From Microbacterium sp. BR1 (GTDB lineage Bacteria; Actinomycetota; Actinomycetes; Actinomycetales; Microbacteriaceae), in NCBI RefSeq assembly GCF_002812725.1, contig NZ_NMUN01000009.1, forward strand, positions 248,001 through 312,000: a DNA stretch of 64,000 nucleotides, given 5' to 3'. Shown piece by piece: positions 8,451-16,933 of the stretch (position 1 is the first letter of the stretch; each line of letters opens with the position of its first letter). Made by a program: the position numbers and the translations under genes. The notes under the pieces are model-generated. The model had not been told where the DNA came from, ran no database searches, and was given only the letters and a program-made list of their open reading frames with translations.

Positions 8451-9596
8451 GTGCGTGTAGCGATGTCGTCCTTCCGGTTCAACAACGAGGGTGGCATCGA
8501 GCGCGCGTCGTACGAACTCGCGCTGCGGGTCCAGGACCGTATCGATCTGACGCTCGTGGCGACCGATGTCGATCCGCACCCCGAGCCGCCGTTGAAGTGG
8601 CTGCGGGTCGAGGCGCGCAGCAGACCGGGCTTCATCGTGCCCGTTACATACTCGGCCGCGGCCACGCGAGCGCTCGCCGGCCAGGGCTTCGACATCATCC
8701 ACAACCAGGGCGGCTGCGCAACGCGCGTGCAGGACGTCATCACCGCCCACAGCTGCCACCGCGCCTGGTGGGAGATGAAGTTCCGCAACGGCGAAGCGCT
8801 GCGGGCACTCGCGAATCCCTTCCACCACGCGGTGCTGCGGGTTGAACAGCGCAACTACCGGCCGGGCGGCGTGCGCCGGGCCATCGCCGTCTCCCCGACC
8901 GTCGGACGCGAGCTCACGCGGTACTACGGCGTCGACCCCGACCTCATCACCGTGATCCCCAACGCCGTCGACGTGACGCGCTTCCAGCCGACGGATGCCG
9001 CGGCCCGCCGCGCCCGCATCCGCACTCAGCACGGCTACATCGACGACGACGTCGTGCTGCTGTTCGTCGGCAAGGAGTTTCGCCGCAAGGGCCTGCGCGC
9101 GATCATCGACGCCCTCCCCGCGTTGCCGGCCACGGTGAAGCTGCTCGTCGTCGGTGGCGACGACCCTGGGCCCTTCCGATCGCGCGCCGCCGAACTCGGC
9201 GTGGCCGACAGAGTCACGTTCGTCGGCCACTCCCCCATCGTCGAGGACTACTTCCAGGCATCCGACATCTTCGTCTTCCCGACGATGTACGAGCCGTTCG
9301 GGCTCGTCGAACTCGAGGCAGCGGCATCCGGGCTCCCCCTCGTCGCGACCAACCTCGGCGTGGCCGAGGAGTTCATCGTCGAGGGTGAGAACGGTGCGGT
9401 CATCGAGCGCGACGGGGCCTCCATCGCCCGGGCGCTGCGTCCGCTCGTCGACGACCGCGACCTACGGCGCCGGATGGGCGAGCGAGCACGCAGGGATGCC
9501 GCCGGCTACACGTCCTGGGAATCCGTCGCCGAGCAGACGCTCGCCGTCTACGAGCGCGTCCACCAGGAGAAGCTCGCGGGGCACACGCTCAGCTGA
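8451..9596 (+). CDS. Glycosyltransferase family 4
   Basis: A 381-residue retaining GT-B glycosyltransferase. The N-terminal domain opens RVAMSSFRFNNEGGIERASYELALRV and contains DIIHNQGGCATRVQDVITAHSCH. The donor domain has NAVDVTRFQP (about 180), VVLLFVGKEFRRKGLRAIIDAL, VTFVGHSPIVEDYFQASDIFVFPTMYEPFGLVELEAAASGLPLVATN, a textbook E-x7-E motif. The GTG start lacks a ribosome binding site but is 6 nt after TAGCAT, so the mRNA is probably leaderless. Its stop overlaps that of the convergent fusion glycosyltransferase by 8 nt. Sugar specificity is unknown. Confidence 0.9.
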   Translation: MRVAMSSFRFNNEGGIERASYELALRVQDRIDLTLVATDVDPHPEPPLKWLRVEARSRPGFIVPVTYSAAATRALAGQGFDIIHNQGGCATRVQDVITAHSCHRAWWEMKFRNGEALRALANPFHHAVLRVEQRNYRPGGVRRAIAVSPTVGRELTRYYGVDPDLITVIPNAVDVTRFQPTDAAARRARIRTQHGYIDDDVVLLFVGKEFRRKGLRAIIDALPALPATVKLLVVGGDDPGPFRSRAAELGVADRVTFVGHSPIVEDYFQASDIFVFPTMYEPFGLVELEAAASGLPLVATNLGVAEEFIVEGENGAVIERDGASIARALRPLVDDRDLRRRMGERARRDAAGYTSWESVAEQTLAVYERVHQEKLAGHTLS

Positions 9597-11541
9597 TACG
9601 GCGAAGATGCGCGATCGGCCCTTCGCGAAAGATCGCCAGGCGCCTACGGGCATCGACACCACGTGCCCCCCGCAGAAGAGCGCCGCGTACCGCCGCGCCG
9701 AGCATGACGGCGATGCGGAACGACTGCCACCCCGCTGCGCCGAAGTGCTTGCGCTGGTACTCCTCGTTGCTCGCGAAGAACAGGGCCTCCCGCCGCGTGC
9801 CGTCGCCGCCCGTTCCTGCGCCGATGTGCGTCGCGTCGACCTGCGCGATAGCGATGCGCCAGCCCGCATCCGTCGCGCGCTTCTGCCAGTCGACCTCTTC
9901 GGCGTAGAGGAAGAACCGCTCATCGAGCAGGCCGATCGCCGAGATCGCCTCGGCGCGCAGCAGCAGTACGGATCCGATCGCGAAGTGCTGCGCGCGGTCG
10001 AAGCGGCCGAGTCCGAGCGCGTCGATCCACGCGCGAAACGGACTCGGGAACGGCCAGGCAGCGCGCACCCGCTCCCCGCTTTCGGGCTCGGTCTGCGTCG
10101 CCCCGACGGCCGCGATGCGCGCGCCCGAGTGCAGCAGGCGGTGCATCTCGGTCACCGCGTCGACGCCGATCCGAGCGTCAGGGTTCAGCAGAAGCACGTC
10201 GTCCGCCGCAAGACCGCGCTCGGCGAGCGATTTCAGAGCCACGTTCACGCCTGCGCCGAAGCCGAGATTGCTTCCGGGATCGATGTAGTGCGCGCGGCGC
10301 CGCTCGGCCATCGCGCGTGTCTCGCCCGAAGAAGAGTTGTCGACGATCGTCAGGCCGAACCCGTCGCCCAGAGTTTCGAGCGCGCCGTCGAGCATGTCGG
10401 CGTCGCCATAGGCGACCGCGACGACCTGAGGCGGGCGGGCCGCCCCGGAATCTCTTTCGGGAGACACCTCTCGGTAGAGGGCGAGCTGCTGCTCCGCAAC
10501 GCGCTCCCACGTGAAGTCCGCCGCCCGAGCGACTCCGCGTACTCGGAGGTCTCTCCAGCGCGACGGCACGAGCGCCGCATCTATGCCGTCGCGAAGCGCC
10601 TCGGGATCCCCGGGCTCGACAAGGATGCCGGATTCGGCGACGACGTCGGGAATGGCGCCGGAGCGACTCGCGACGACGGGAACGCCCGAGGCCATGGACT
10701 CGACGGCCACACGACAGAACTGCTCGAGCCACCCCGGCCACGGGACGGACGGCACCGCCACGACGTCGACGCGACGATACCGGTCGGCGAGCTCGTCGCC
10801 CTGCGCGAAGCCGAGGAACGCGACCCGGTCGGCGATGCCGAGCTCCGCGGCGAGCGCGACCAGCTCTGCTCGCTGCGGCCCGTCGCCGGTGATCTCGATG
10901 CGCCACCGCGGACGATCAGCGGCGGCGCGCAAGAGCGTCGAGACGCCCTTGTACGGCTCGAGACGCCCGAGATATCCGATGATCGGTGCGTCCCCGGGCT
11001 CGTCCCGCTCCGCGACCGAGAATCGCGCCGTGTCCACTCCGAGGGGGATGAGCCGCGCGGGTCCGCGCAGGCCCTTTCGCACGAGGATCTCCCCCGCCTC
11101 CCGGTTGCACACATAGGCGCCAGCGGCGCCCCGGAGCGCCGCACGCTCGAACCAGCGGAACGGGATCGGGTAGCGCTTGTCGATGTTCTGCGCGGAGTAG
11201 AGCACGTAGGGCGCCCTGGTGCCCCTCAGCTTGCGCAGCAGCAGCAGTTCGGCCGTCGCGAGGGCCATCGGCTCCTCGTGCAGATCGATGATGTCGGGAC
11301 GGGCCTTCAGCGAGCGCCAGAATGGGCGCGGATCGTACAGAAAGGCGTTCGGGTGTGTGCCGAGCGTCGAAGCCGCCGCGACGAACCGGTCACCGTCCGC
11401 CTCGAGGTCGGTATCGCGGCCGCCTTCGTTCCAGCGCTTGGCCGAGATCAGCTTCAGATCGACGCCGAGACCGCGCAGCCGTCGTTCGCGCTCGCGCCAC
11501 GCCGACACGACGGCATGGTGGGCGACCCGCAGCACTCTCAC
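9589..11541 (-). CDS. Two-domain glycosyltransferase: GT4 fused to GT2
   Basis: A 650-residue fusion. Residues 1 to about 365 are a GT4 domain: VLRVAHHAVVSAWRERERRL, IIDLHEEPMALA, YSAQNIDKRYP, NREAGEILVRKGL, IIGYLGRLEPYKGVSTLL, and VPWPGWLEQFCRVAVESMASGVPVVAS. Residues from about 380 are a GT2 (GT-A) domain: VVAVAYGDADMLDGAL, TIVDNSSSGETR, GSNLGFGAGVN, DVLLLNPDARIG and FFLYAEEVDWQKRA. The GT2 half closely resembles the single-domain enzyme at 12764. The fusion would allow two consecutive sugars to be added by one protein. The GTG start follows a leaderless -10 located inside the end of the upstream oxidase gene. Confidence 0.9.
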   Translation of the reverse strand: MRVLRVAHHAVVSAWRERERRLRGLGVDLKLISAKRWNEGGRDTDLEADGDRFVAAASTLGTHPNAFLYDPRPFWRSLKARPDIIDLHEEPMALATAELLLLRKLRGTRAPYVLYSAQNIDKRYPIPFRWFERAALRGAAGAYVCNREAGEILVRKGLRGPARLIPLGVDTARFSVAERDEPGDAPIIGYLGRLEPYKGVSTLLRAAADRPRWRIEITGDGPQRAELVALAAELGIADRVAFLGFAQGDELADRYRRVDVVAVPSVPWPGWLEQFCRVAVESMASGVPVVASRSGAIPDVVAESGILVEPGDPEALRDGIDAALVPSRWRDLRVRGVARAADFTWERVAEQQLALYREVSPERDSGAARPPQVVAVAYGDADMLDGALETLGDGFGLTIVDNSSSGETRAMAERRRAHYIDPGSNLGFGAGVNVALKSLAERGLAADDVLLLNPDARIGVDAVTEMHRLLHSGARIAAVGATQTEPESGERVRAAWPFPSPFRAWIDALGLGRFDRAQHFAIGSVLLLRAEAISAIGLLDERFFLYAEEVDWQKRATDAGWRIAIAQVDATHIGAGTGGDGTRREALFFASNEEYQRKHFGAAGWQSFRIAVMLGAAVRGALLRGARGVDARRRLAIFREGPIAHLRRIS

Positions 11542-11547
11542 CCGTCG

Positions 11548-11553
11548 AGCCTA
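11548..11553 (-). promoter_or_regulatory. Leaderless promoter -10 (TAGGCT) for the GT4-GT2 fusion
   Basis: On the minus strand TAGGCT is followed by 6 nt and the GTG at 11541. It overlaps the last codons of the upstream oxidase gene, so the fusion gene can be transcribed independently of that operon. Confidence 0.6.
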
Positions 11554-12771
11554 GCGACGGTGGTGTCGCGAGCGCGGCGTCGGGGCGAGGTAGTGCTCCG
11601 CGACATATTCCGCGATCGCGATCGAGGAGGTCGCAGCAGGCGAAGGAGCATTACGCAGCAGCGTGACGGCTCCGACCTGGTCGACGGCGAAATCGTCGAT
11701 CAGTTCTCCCGCGCGTCCCCATGCTTGAGCCCGGACACCCGCAGCAGCCCTGTGTGACAGATCCGAGATCTTCAACTCCGGCAGGAATCGGCGCGCTTTT
11801 CGGTAGTACAGCGGCTTGATCAGCGAGCCCGAGATCTCGTCGACCCCCATCTGCCAATGATGCTTCGCGAGCGGCCATGCTCCCGGCCAGGAGAGCGACT
11901 CCCACGTGTCCCTCGCCGATATCCGCAGCCAGCGGTAACCCTCGCGCGCGAGAGCGGGCACCGCATTCGGGCCGACATGCACGGCGTCGTAGACGCCGCG
12001 CGTGAAATGCACGCCCAGGAAGGGGAACCGCGGGTCGGGAACGGGGTAGATCATGCCGCGCACGAGCGACGCACTCTCGGGCGTCATCTCCCAGTATTCG
12101 CCACGGAACGGAAGGATCTTGGGCGCGGGATCCGCACCGACGAATCGTGCGACCGCGTCCGAGTGAAGCCCCGCGCACACGATCACACGGTCGAAGACAT
12201 CATCGAAGACGGGCGTCGTCACGCGCACTCGACCGTTCTCCTCAGCCATACCCGTCACCTCGTGACTGAGCAGTATGCGCCCGCCCGCCGCGCGCACATC
12301 CTGCGCCATGGCCTCGGTAATCGTCGAGTAGTCGACGACCGCCGTGTGCGGCGAGTGGACCGCCGCGACGCCGGCGGTGTGTGGCTCGATCTCGCGCAGG
12401 CGGACGATGTCGTCGATCCGTGCGAGATCGGGGACACGGTTCTCGATAGAGCGACGCTCGATTTCGGCGAGCGCTGCGAGCTCCGACGCGTCGACCGCCA
12501 CGACGAGCTTTCCCACCTCCCGGTACGGGAGACGCTTCTCTTCGCAGAACTCGCGAATCTTGACCCGACCTGACGCGCATAGAGTCGCCTTCAGCGAACC
12601 AGGCTTGTAGTACAGTCCCGCGTGCACCACGCCCGAGTTGTGGCCGGTCTGGTGCTGAGCGAGGTGCGACTCCTTCTCGAAGATGGTCACGTCATCGCCC
12701 CGGCCGGTCAGCAGTCGGGCGAGAGCGACTCCCACAATGCCGCCCCCGACGACGCCTACACGCTCAGTCAT
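11551..12771 (-). CDS. lhgO: L-2-hydroxyglutarate oxidase-like FAD-dependent oxidoreductase
   Basis: A 406-residue DAO-family flavoprotein. It opens with a Rossmann FAD site, VGVVGGGIVGVALARLL, and the acidic strand end TIFEKE. HNSGVVHAGLYYKPGSLKA and FRGEYWEM are typical of LhgO (YgaF), which oxidises L-2-hydroxyglutarate to 2-oxoglutarate and passes electrons to the quinone pool. Its ATG overlaps the end of the upstream GT2 gene by 8 nt, so it is coupled to glycosyltransferase synthesis. A metabolic repair enzyme is unexpected here. It could instead oxidise a hydroxy-acid substituent or sugar precursor for the polysaccharide, but that is a guess. Family assignment is strong, exact substrate less so. 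Confidence 0.85.
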   Translation of the reverse strand: MTERVGVVGGGIVGVALARLLTGRGDDVTIFEKESHLAQHQTGHNSGVVHAGLYYKPGSLKATLCASGRVKIREFCEEKRLPYREVGKLVVAVDASELAALAEIERRSIENRVPDLARIDDIVRLREIEPHTAGVAAVHSPHTAVVDYSTITEAMAQDVRAAGGRILLSHEVTGMAEENGRVRVTTPVFDDVFDRVIVCAGLHSDAVARFVGADPAPKILPFRGEYWEMTPESASLVRGMIYPVPDPRFPFLGVHFTRGVYDAVHVGPNAVPALAREGYRWLRISARDTWESLSWPGAWPLAKHHWQMGVDEISGSLIKPLYYRKARRFLPELKISDLSHRAAAGVRAQAWGRAGELIDDFAVDQVGAVTLLRNAPSPAATSSIAIAEYVAEHYLAPTPRSRHHRR

Positions 12772-13666
12772 CGACGCGCACCCCCGGTCGCTGACGGATC
12801 GACGCTTCCACCGCTACGGGTCCCCGCCGGAACAAGTCAGCGCGGGCGCGCGCCGCGCGCCCGCGCTGACCGCGAAATACCAGCACCCTCGGGATGCCGC
12901 CGACGACGATCGACCATCGCGCGACCTGCCACCCCCACCACCCGTAGTGTTTGCGCAGGAAACGCTCCAGACCGGCGTGCAGGAACACCTCGCGGCGGTC
13001 GAGGTCGAGACTCGTGCCGGCACCGACGTGAAGCGCGGTGACATCGTCGACAGCGACGTTGCGCCAGCCCGCCTTGTGCGCGCGGTACTCCCAATCGGCT
13101 TCTTCGGCGTACAGGAAGAAGTCCTCGTCGAACCCGCCGACCTCCTCAAGCGCCGCGGAATTGACAAGCAGGACCGAGCCGATGACGTAGCGCGGCTCAA
13201 CGGACACGAGCCCGCCGAGCATCACCGCGCTCGCGAGGTACTGGAGCGGCCGAGGATACGGCCACGTGACCTGCTGATGGCTGCCATCGGCGTACACCTG
13301 CGCGGGCCCCACCGCCGCGATCCGCGGCTCGGCATGCAACGACTCGCGCAATCTGCCGATGACCTCGGCCGCCACGACCGCATCGGGGTTGAGCAGGAGC
13401 ACGTCGGCTCCGGGCAGGCGACGACGCGCGAGCGCGTAGTTCACGCCCGCGCCGAATCCGAGGTTCGCGCCCGGGTCCCAATACGCAGCGCCCTCCTCGC
13501 GCGCGATACTCTCGATCTCGGGCATCGAAGAGTTGTCCACGATCGTGACCGCGAAGCCGCGCACCGGCGCGAGGGCGCCGCGCAGTAGTTCGGGAGCGCC
13601 GTAGGCGACGACCACGATCTCGACGTCGTCGAACGCCGCGGATGCCGCCCCCTCATCGCCGACCAT
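12764..13666 (-). CDS. Glycosyltransferase family 2, rhamnosyltransferase-like
   Basis: A 300-residue GT-A inverting enzyme of the WbbL/rhamnosyltransferase group. Visible motifs are EIVVVAYGAPELL, VTIVDNSSMPE, GANLGFGAGVNYAL, DVLLLNPDAVV (DxD-like site), VIGSVLLVNSAALEEVGGFDEDFFLYAEEADWEYRA and a basic C-terminal tail. It is a clear paralogue of the C-terminal half of the fusion protein at 9589. I chose the ATG at 13666 because AGCGGGGGG precedes it; the frame stays open to 13726 without support. It is the first gene of a minus-strand unit with lhgO. Confidence 0.88.
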   Translation of the reverse strand: MVGDEGAASAAFDDVEIVVVAYGAPELLRGALAPVRGFAVTIVDNSSMPEIESIAREEGAAYWDPGANLGFGAGVNYALARRRLPGADVLLLNPDAVVAAEVIGRLRESLHAEPRIAAVGPAQVYADGSHQQVTWPYPRPLQYLASAVMLGGLVSVEPRYVIGSVLLVNSAALEEVGGFDEDFFLYAEEADWEYRAHKAGWRNVAVDDVTALHVGAGTSLDLDRREVFLHAGLERFLRKHYGWWGWQVARWSIVVGGIPRVLVFRGQRGRAARARADLFRRGPVAVEASIRQRPGVRVDD

Positions 13667-13713
13667 CGCACCCCCCGCTGCGCTCCGGCACCCCGCCTGC
13701 CTATCGGCGCCGC

Positions 13714-13719
13714 TACGGT
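13714..13719 (+). promoter_or_regulatory. Candidate -10 element (TACGGT)
   Basis: TACGGT matches TANNNT and would start transcription near 13727, giving the GT2 gene at 13815 an 88-nt leader. An ATG lies 7 nt after it at 13727, but that frame is out of register with the gene. Confidence 0.4.
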
Positions 13720-13814
13720 CCAGCATATGGGAGCACCGACTACCGCCCTCCGATCCCCCATGATGGAATCAACGGTGCGGCACCGGCGGTCGGCGCGCAC
13801 GAGAGGAGAGGACG

Positions 13815-14771
13815 ATGGCGTTGCGTGCACGACCCGTCGTGAGCATCGTCATCCCCGCGTACAACGCGGCGGCCTTCCTCGGCGAGCAACTGGAGGCGCT
13901 CGCCGACCAGGATGTCGACTTCCCGTTCGAAGTGCTGGTGTGCGACAACGGCTCGAACGACGACACTGCGTCGATCGTCCGCGCCTTCGTGGATCGGATG
14001 CCGAACCTGAGGCTCGTCGATGCCTCGTGCCGCCGCGGCGCCTCGGCGGCACGCAACATCGGAGCCGGGGCCGCTATCGCGCCACTGCTCCTGTTCTGCG
14101 ATGCCGACGACGTCGTCGGGGCGGGCTGGACTCGTGCGCTTCACGACGCGCTCGCGGACGCACCGTTCGTCGCGGGCATAGTCGAACACAAGCTCTTGAA
14201 TCCCGGACGGGAGTGGGACTACGGCTGGGACCGACCCACCTTCCACGACCCGGCTCTGCCACAGTTGCCCGCGTGCGGGTCCAACAACATGGGGGTGCGC
14301 GCCGACGTCTTCGCGGCGGTGGACGGGTTCGACGAGTCACTGTTTGCGGGCGAAGATCTCGATTTCTCCTGGCGAGTGCAACTCGCCGGTAACCGGCTCG
14401 TGGATGCACCGTCAGCTGTCGTGCACTATCGCAAGCGCGCCGGAATCCTGGCGGCGATCCGGCAGGCACGCGCCAAAGGGGCGGGGACACGAGTGCTCAC
14501 GTATCGGTACGCGCTCGTTCGCGCCGCCTACGCGCGCCAGGTCGCCCCACAGGTGGCCGCACCCGTCGCCGTGCCAGCGAAGGGTGCGCACCGGCTCGCA
14601 GGAGCCCTGGACAGGCTGGGCCGGCTCCCCCGCAAGGCGCTCGAAGTGATACGCAACCCGGTCTCGATCACCCCCTACCTCGCCGCCCTCGCATTCCGAT
14701 GGGGATACCGCAGGGAGAATGTCGACGGCGTTGCGCAGCTGCCGGTCCCCCGTCGTCTCCCGACCGCGTGA
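13815..14771 (+). CDS. Glycosyltransferase family 2
   Basis: A 318-residue GT-A glycosyltransferase. Motifs in order are VVSIVIPAYNAAAFLGEQLEAL (nucleotide site), FEVLVCDNGSNDDT, CRRGASAARNIGA, LLLFCDADDVVG (the metal-binding DxD) and GFDESLFAGEDLDFSWRVQLAG (catalytic acidic motif with an R-x-x-L-like end). A basic C-terminal region follows. GAGAGGAG 6 nt before the ATG sets the start. The neighbouring gene at 14873 is a close paralogue in the same orientation, which suggests duplication and divergence of acceptor specificity. Donor sugar unknown. Confidence 0.88.
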   Translation: MALRARPVVSIVIPAYNAAAFLGEQLEALADQDVDFPFEVLVCDNGSNDDTASIVRAFVDRMPNLRLVDASCRRGASAARNIGAGAAIAPLLLFCDADDVVGAGWTRALHDALADAPFVAGIVEHKLLNPGREWDYGWDRPTFHDPALPQLPACGSNNMGVRADVFAAVDGFDESLFAGEDLDFSWRVQLAGNRLVDAPSAVVHYRKRAGILAAIRQARAKGAGTRVLTYRYALVRAAYARQVAPQVAAPVAVPAKGAHRLAGALDRLGRLPRKALEVIRNPVSITPYLAALAFRWGYRRENVDGVAQLPVPRRLPTA

Positions 14772-14860
14772 GCACGATCGAAGTCACGCGACAGGCGCCA
14801 GTGCATGTGCGCACCTGACCGCAGTCCATGATCGGAAGGCGCCCGCGCTCGCGTCCACGC

Positions 14861-14866
14861 TACGAT
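14861..14866 (+). promoter_or_regulatory. Leaderless promoter -10 (TACGAT)
   Basis: TACGAT is followed by exactly 6 nt and a GTG at 14873. This decides the start of the glycosyltransferase: the in-frame ATG at 14828 lies upstream of the promoter. Confidence 0.62.
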
Positions 14867-14872
14867 CGCCGG

Positions 14873-15910
14873 GTGGCCCCCGACAGCGCTCCAATCGCAG
14901 CATCTGCGCCGGTCGTGAGCGTGATCATCCCTGCTTACAATGCGGAGGCGACCCTCGGTCGGCAGTTGGAGGCCCTGTCGCGACAGCGCATGGATGTCGA
15001 GTGGGAAGTGATCATCAGCGAGAACGGTTCCACAGACCGCACAGCTGCGGTCGCGCGCGCGTGGATCGGCCGACTGCCGCTCCGAATCATCGATGCTTCT
15101 TCCCGCCGCGGGCCATCCGCCGCGCGGAACGCGGGAGCGATCGCGGCGCGCGCGCCGCTGCTCGCCTTCTGCGACGCCGACGACGCGGTCACCGACGACT
15201 GGCTCGCACATCTCCTGCCGGTTCTCTCAAAGAATCCGTTCGTGGTGACGTGCGCACGCATCGAGTCGACGTATTCCACGACCGAGCGCCCCCTGTTCGA
15301 CCTGGTCACGACCTTGCGTATGCCGTTCCTGCCCGAATTGCCGTTCGGGAGCAGCGCACATTTCGCCGTCCATGCCGAGGCCTTTCACCACGTCGGTCGA
15401 TTCGACGAGACACTACGCACTGCAGAGGACGTCGACCTCTCGTGGCGGCTCCAGTTAGGGGGTTACCCCCTCACCGAGTGCCGCAGCGCGATCATCGACC
15501 ACAGTCGTCGAGCGGGGTTCGCTGCGACGGTGCGCCAGTTCATGGGATACCAGCAGGGGAGGCGCCAACTGCAACACCGCTACGCGCTCGTCATCGGCGA
15601 GTTCGATGCTGCGCGCGGAGGACCGCCCACACAGGAGCGCGACTGGGAGGTCGGCGTCGTCGTGAACTCGGTGGATGCCGTCGGGGTGCCAGCGCCCGCC
15701 TCACGGCTCGGACGTCTGGCGCATTATCTCCGCGACCCGGACGAGCTACGACACTTCGTGCGTCGTGTGGTGCGATCATCACGCATCCGCGCAGCCAGAT
15801 CCCTCGGGCTCTCACTGGGACGACATCTCGGCAGGATCGACACGTCCCACCGGCAGCTTCCCGCTTCGCTCGCTCACGAGTATCTCGACACGGAACGCCC
15901 GTTCGGATGA
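14873..15910 (+). CDS. Glycosyltransferase family 2, paralogue of the preceding gene
   Basis: A 345-residue GT-A enzyme. It shows VVSVIIPAYNAEATLGRQLEAL, WEVIISENGSTDRT, SSRRGPSAARNAGA, LLAFCDADDAV and GRFDETLRTAEDVDLSWRLQLGG, each matching a motif of the gene at 13815 in the same order. The two probably arose by tandem duplication. I use the GTG at 14873 as start because it follows a leaderless -10 by 6 nt; the ATG at 14828 has no ribosome binding site. It ends 47 nt from the convergent deacetylase gene. Acceptor and donor are unknown. Confidence 0.86.
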   Translation: MAPDSAPIAASAPVVSVIIPAYNAEATLGRQLEALSRQRMDVEWEVIISENGSTDRTAAVARAWIGRLPLRIIDASSRRGPSAARNAGAIAARAPLLAFCDADDAVTDDWLAHLLPVLSKNPFVVTCARIESTYSTTERPLFDLVTTLRMPFLPELPFGSSAHFAVHAEAFHHVGRFDETLRTAEDVDLSWRLQLGGYPLTECRSAIIDHSRRAGFAATVRQFMGYQQGRRQLQHRYALVIGEFDAARGGPPTQERDWEVGVVVNSVDAVGVPAPASRLGRLAHYLRDPDELRHFVRRVVRSSRIRAARSLGLSLGRHLGRIDTSHRQLPASLAHEYLDTERPFG

Positions 15911-15957
15911 CGCAGACGCAGCGTCGACGCTGAGACGGAGCGGGATGAGACGTCCGC

Positions 15958-16782
15958 TCAACGCTTGCGAGCGGGCCAGATCCACTCCTCCCACCGGTCA
16001 TATCTGCCACGCAGAAGCGCGTCGAAGACGCGCGGCGAATCGAACTTGGTCACGAACGTGCGAGCGACCGTACCTGGCGCGCGCGTCTGCTCCGCCTGCG
16101 CGTAGAGCACGTCGTACCCGAGTTCCCGCGCCGCCTCATCGGCGTGGACGGGCCAGTTGCCCGACTGCCCCCACGGGATGGCGAACGTGGTCGTCCGAAT
16201 ACCTGTGCGCTTCTCGATCAGCTCCTCCGCGTCGCGGATCTCTTGCAACGCCTGGTCCTTCGTGACCCGGGAGAAGTCGGGATGGGTGGCAGAGTGATTG
16301 CCGATCTCTGCTCCCAGCTCGGCGACGCGGCTGACATCAGACCAACTGAGCGCGTTCCCTCCCAGCCCTTCCTCCGACCACCTCGACACGACGAACACCG
16401 AGAAAGGGATGTCATAGGACCCCAGAATGGGCGCCGCCGCCGAAAGAACGCTTCGCGGGCCGTCGTCGAAGGTGATGCTCAGGTCCCGCGGTCCGCCACC
16501 CGTCCGAGCGAGCTCCGATGCGGGAACGAAACGATAGCCGGCCTCGAGCGCCAGCTCAATCTGCTGGCGGAACCGAACCTGACTGACGTCATTGACGCCC
16601 CACCGGGGCTGGTCCAGCGAGTGATAGCAGAGGATCCGACCTTCCGAACGTCCTGAGTCTCGGCCGAAGCGAGCCAACGCATGCCGATCGACGTACAGAC
16701 GCGCAGCGCCTACCGTGTTCTTGACGCCCTCGCCTACCGTCGCAAGCCGTTCGCGAATCCCGAGCCCGAATCGGATGTCCAC
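15958..16782 (-). CDS. Polysaccharide deacetylase family protein (NodB-like)
   Basis: A 274-residue CE4-type protein. GRILCYHSLDQPRWG opens the fold. LSITFDDGPRSV (about 114-125) holds the catalytic Asp and the metal-binding Asp. IGNHSATHPDFSRV supplies the H-x3-H metal ligands. FAIPWGQSGNW and the later LGYDVLYA follow. These enzymes remove N- or O-acetyl groups from amino-sugar polymers. No signal peptide or lipobox is visible, so it may act in the cytosol or leave by another route, which is unusual for this family. The GTG at 16782 is preferred over the ATG at 16812 because TAGAGT lies 7 nt upstream of it. Confidence 0.85.
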   Translation of the reverse strand: MDIRFGLGIRERLATVGEGVKNTVGAARLYVDRHALARFGRDSGRSEGRILCYHSLDQPRWGVNDVSQVRFRQQIELALEAGYRFVPASELARTGGGPRDLSITFDDGPRSVLSAAAPILGSYDIPFSVFVVSRWSEEGLGGNALSWSDVSRVAELGAEIGNHSATHPDFSRVTKDQALQEIRDAEELIEKRTGIRTTTFAIPWGQSGNWPVHADEAARELGYDVLYAQAEQTRAPGTVARTFVTKFDSPRVFDALLRGRYDRWEEWIWPARKR

Positions 16783-16789
16783 CGGTCCG

Positions 16790-16795
16790 ACTCTA
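16790..16795 (-). promoter_or_regulatory. Leaderless promoter -10 (TAGAGT) for the deacetylase gene
   Basis: On the minus strand TAGAGT is followed by 7 nt and the GTG at 16782. It lies inside the longer in-frame extension to 16812, which makes the shorter protein more likely. Confidence 0.5.
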
Positions 16796-16870
16796 CAGCG
16801 CGTCGCGATCATCTCATCCGACGGATCGCGTCCACAGGTGGACCCCGCCGGGCGGACTCTGACTGTGGGG

Positions 16871-16876
16871 TACGAT
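16871..16876 (+). promoter_or_regulatory. Candidate -10 element (TACGAT)
   Basis: TACGAT lies 57 nt upstream of the GT2 start at 16934 in the divergent gap after the deacetylase promoter. Transcription would begin near 16883 and include the GGAGGG ribosome binding site. Confidence 0.4.
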
Positions 16877-16933
16877 CGGCTCGGCGTCGAGGACTTAACC
16901 TCTACGCGTCGTCACCGGAGGGAATCCGCACCG

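Noticed and set aside
13727..14392. Leaderless-looking ATG frame of 221 codons after the TACGGT element
   Set aside because: It is out of register with the GT2 gene it overlaps and has shadow-frame composition; the ATG is probably coincidental.
15919..15932. Palindrome CAGCGTCGACGCTG between the convergent GT2 and deacetylase genes
   Set aside because: As a hairpin it has only five pairs and no U-tract; too weak to call a terminator.
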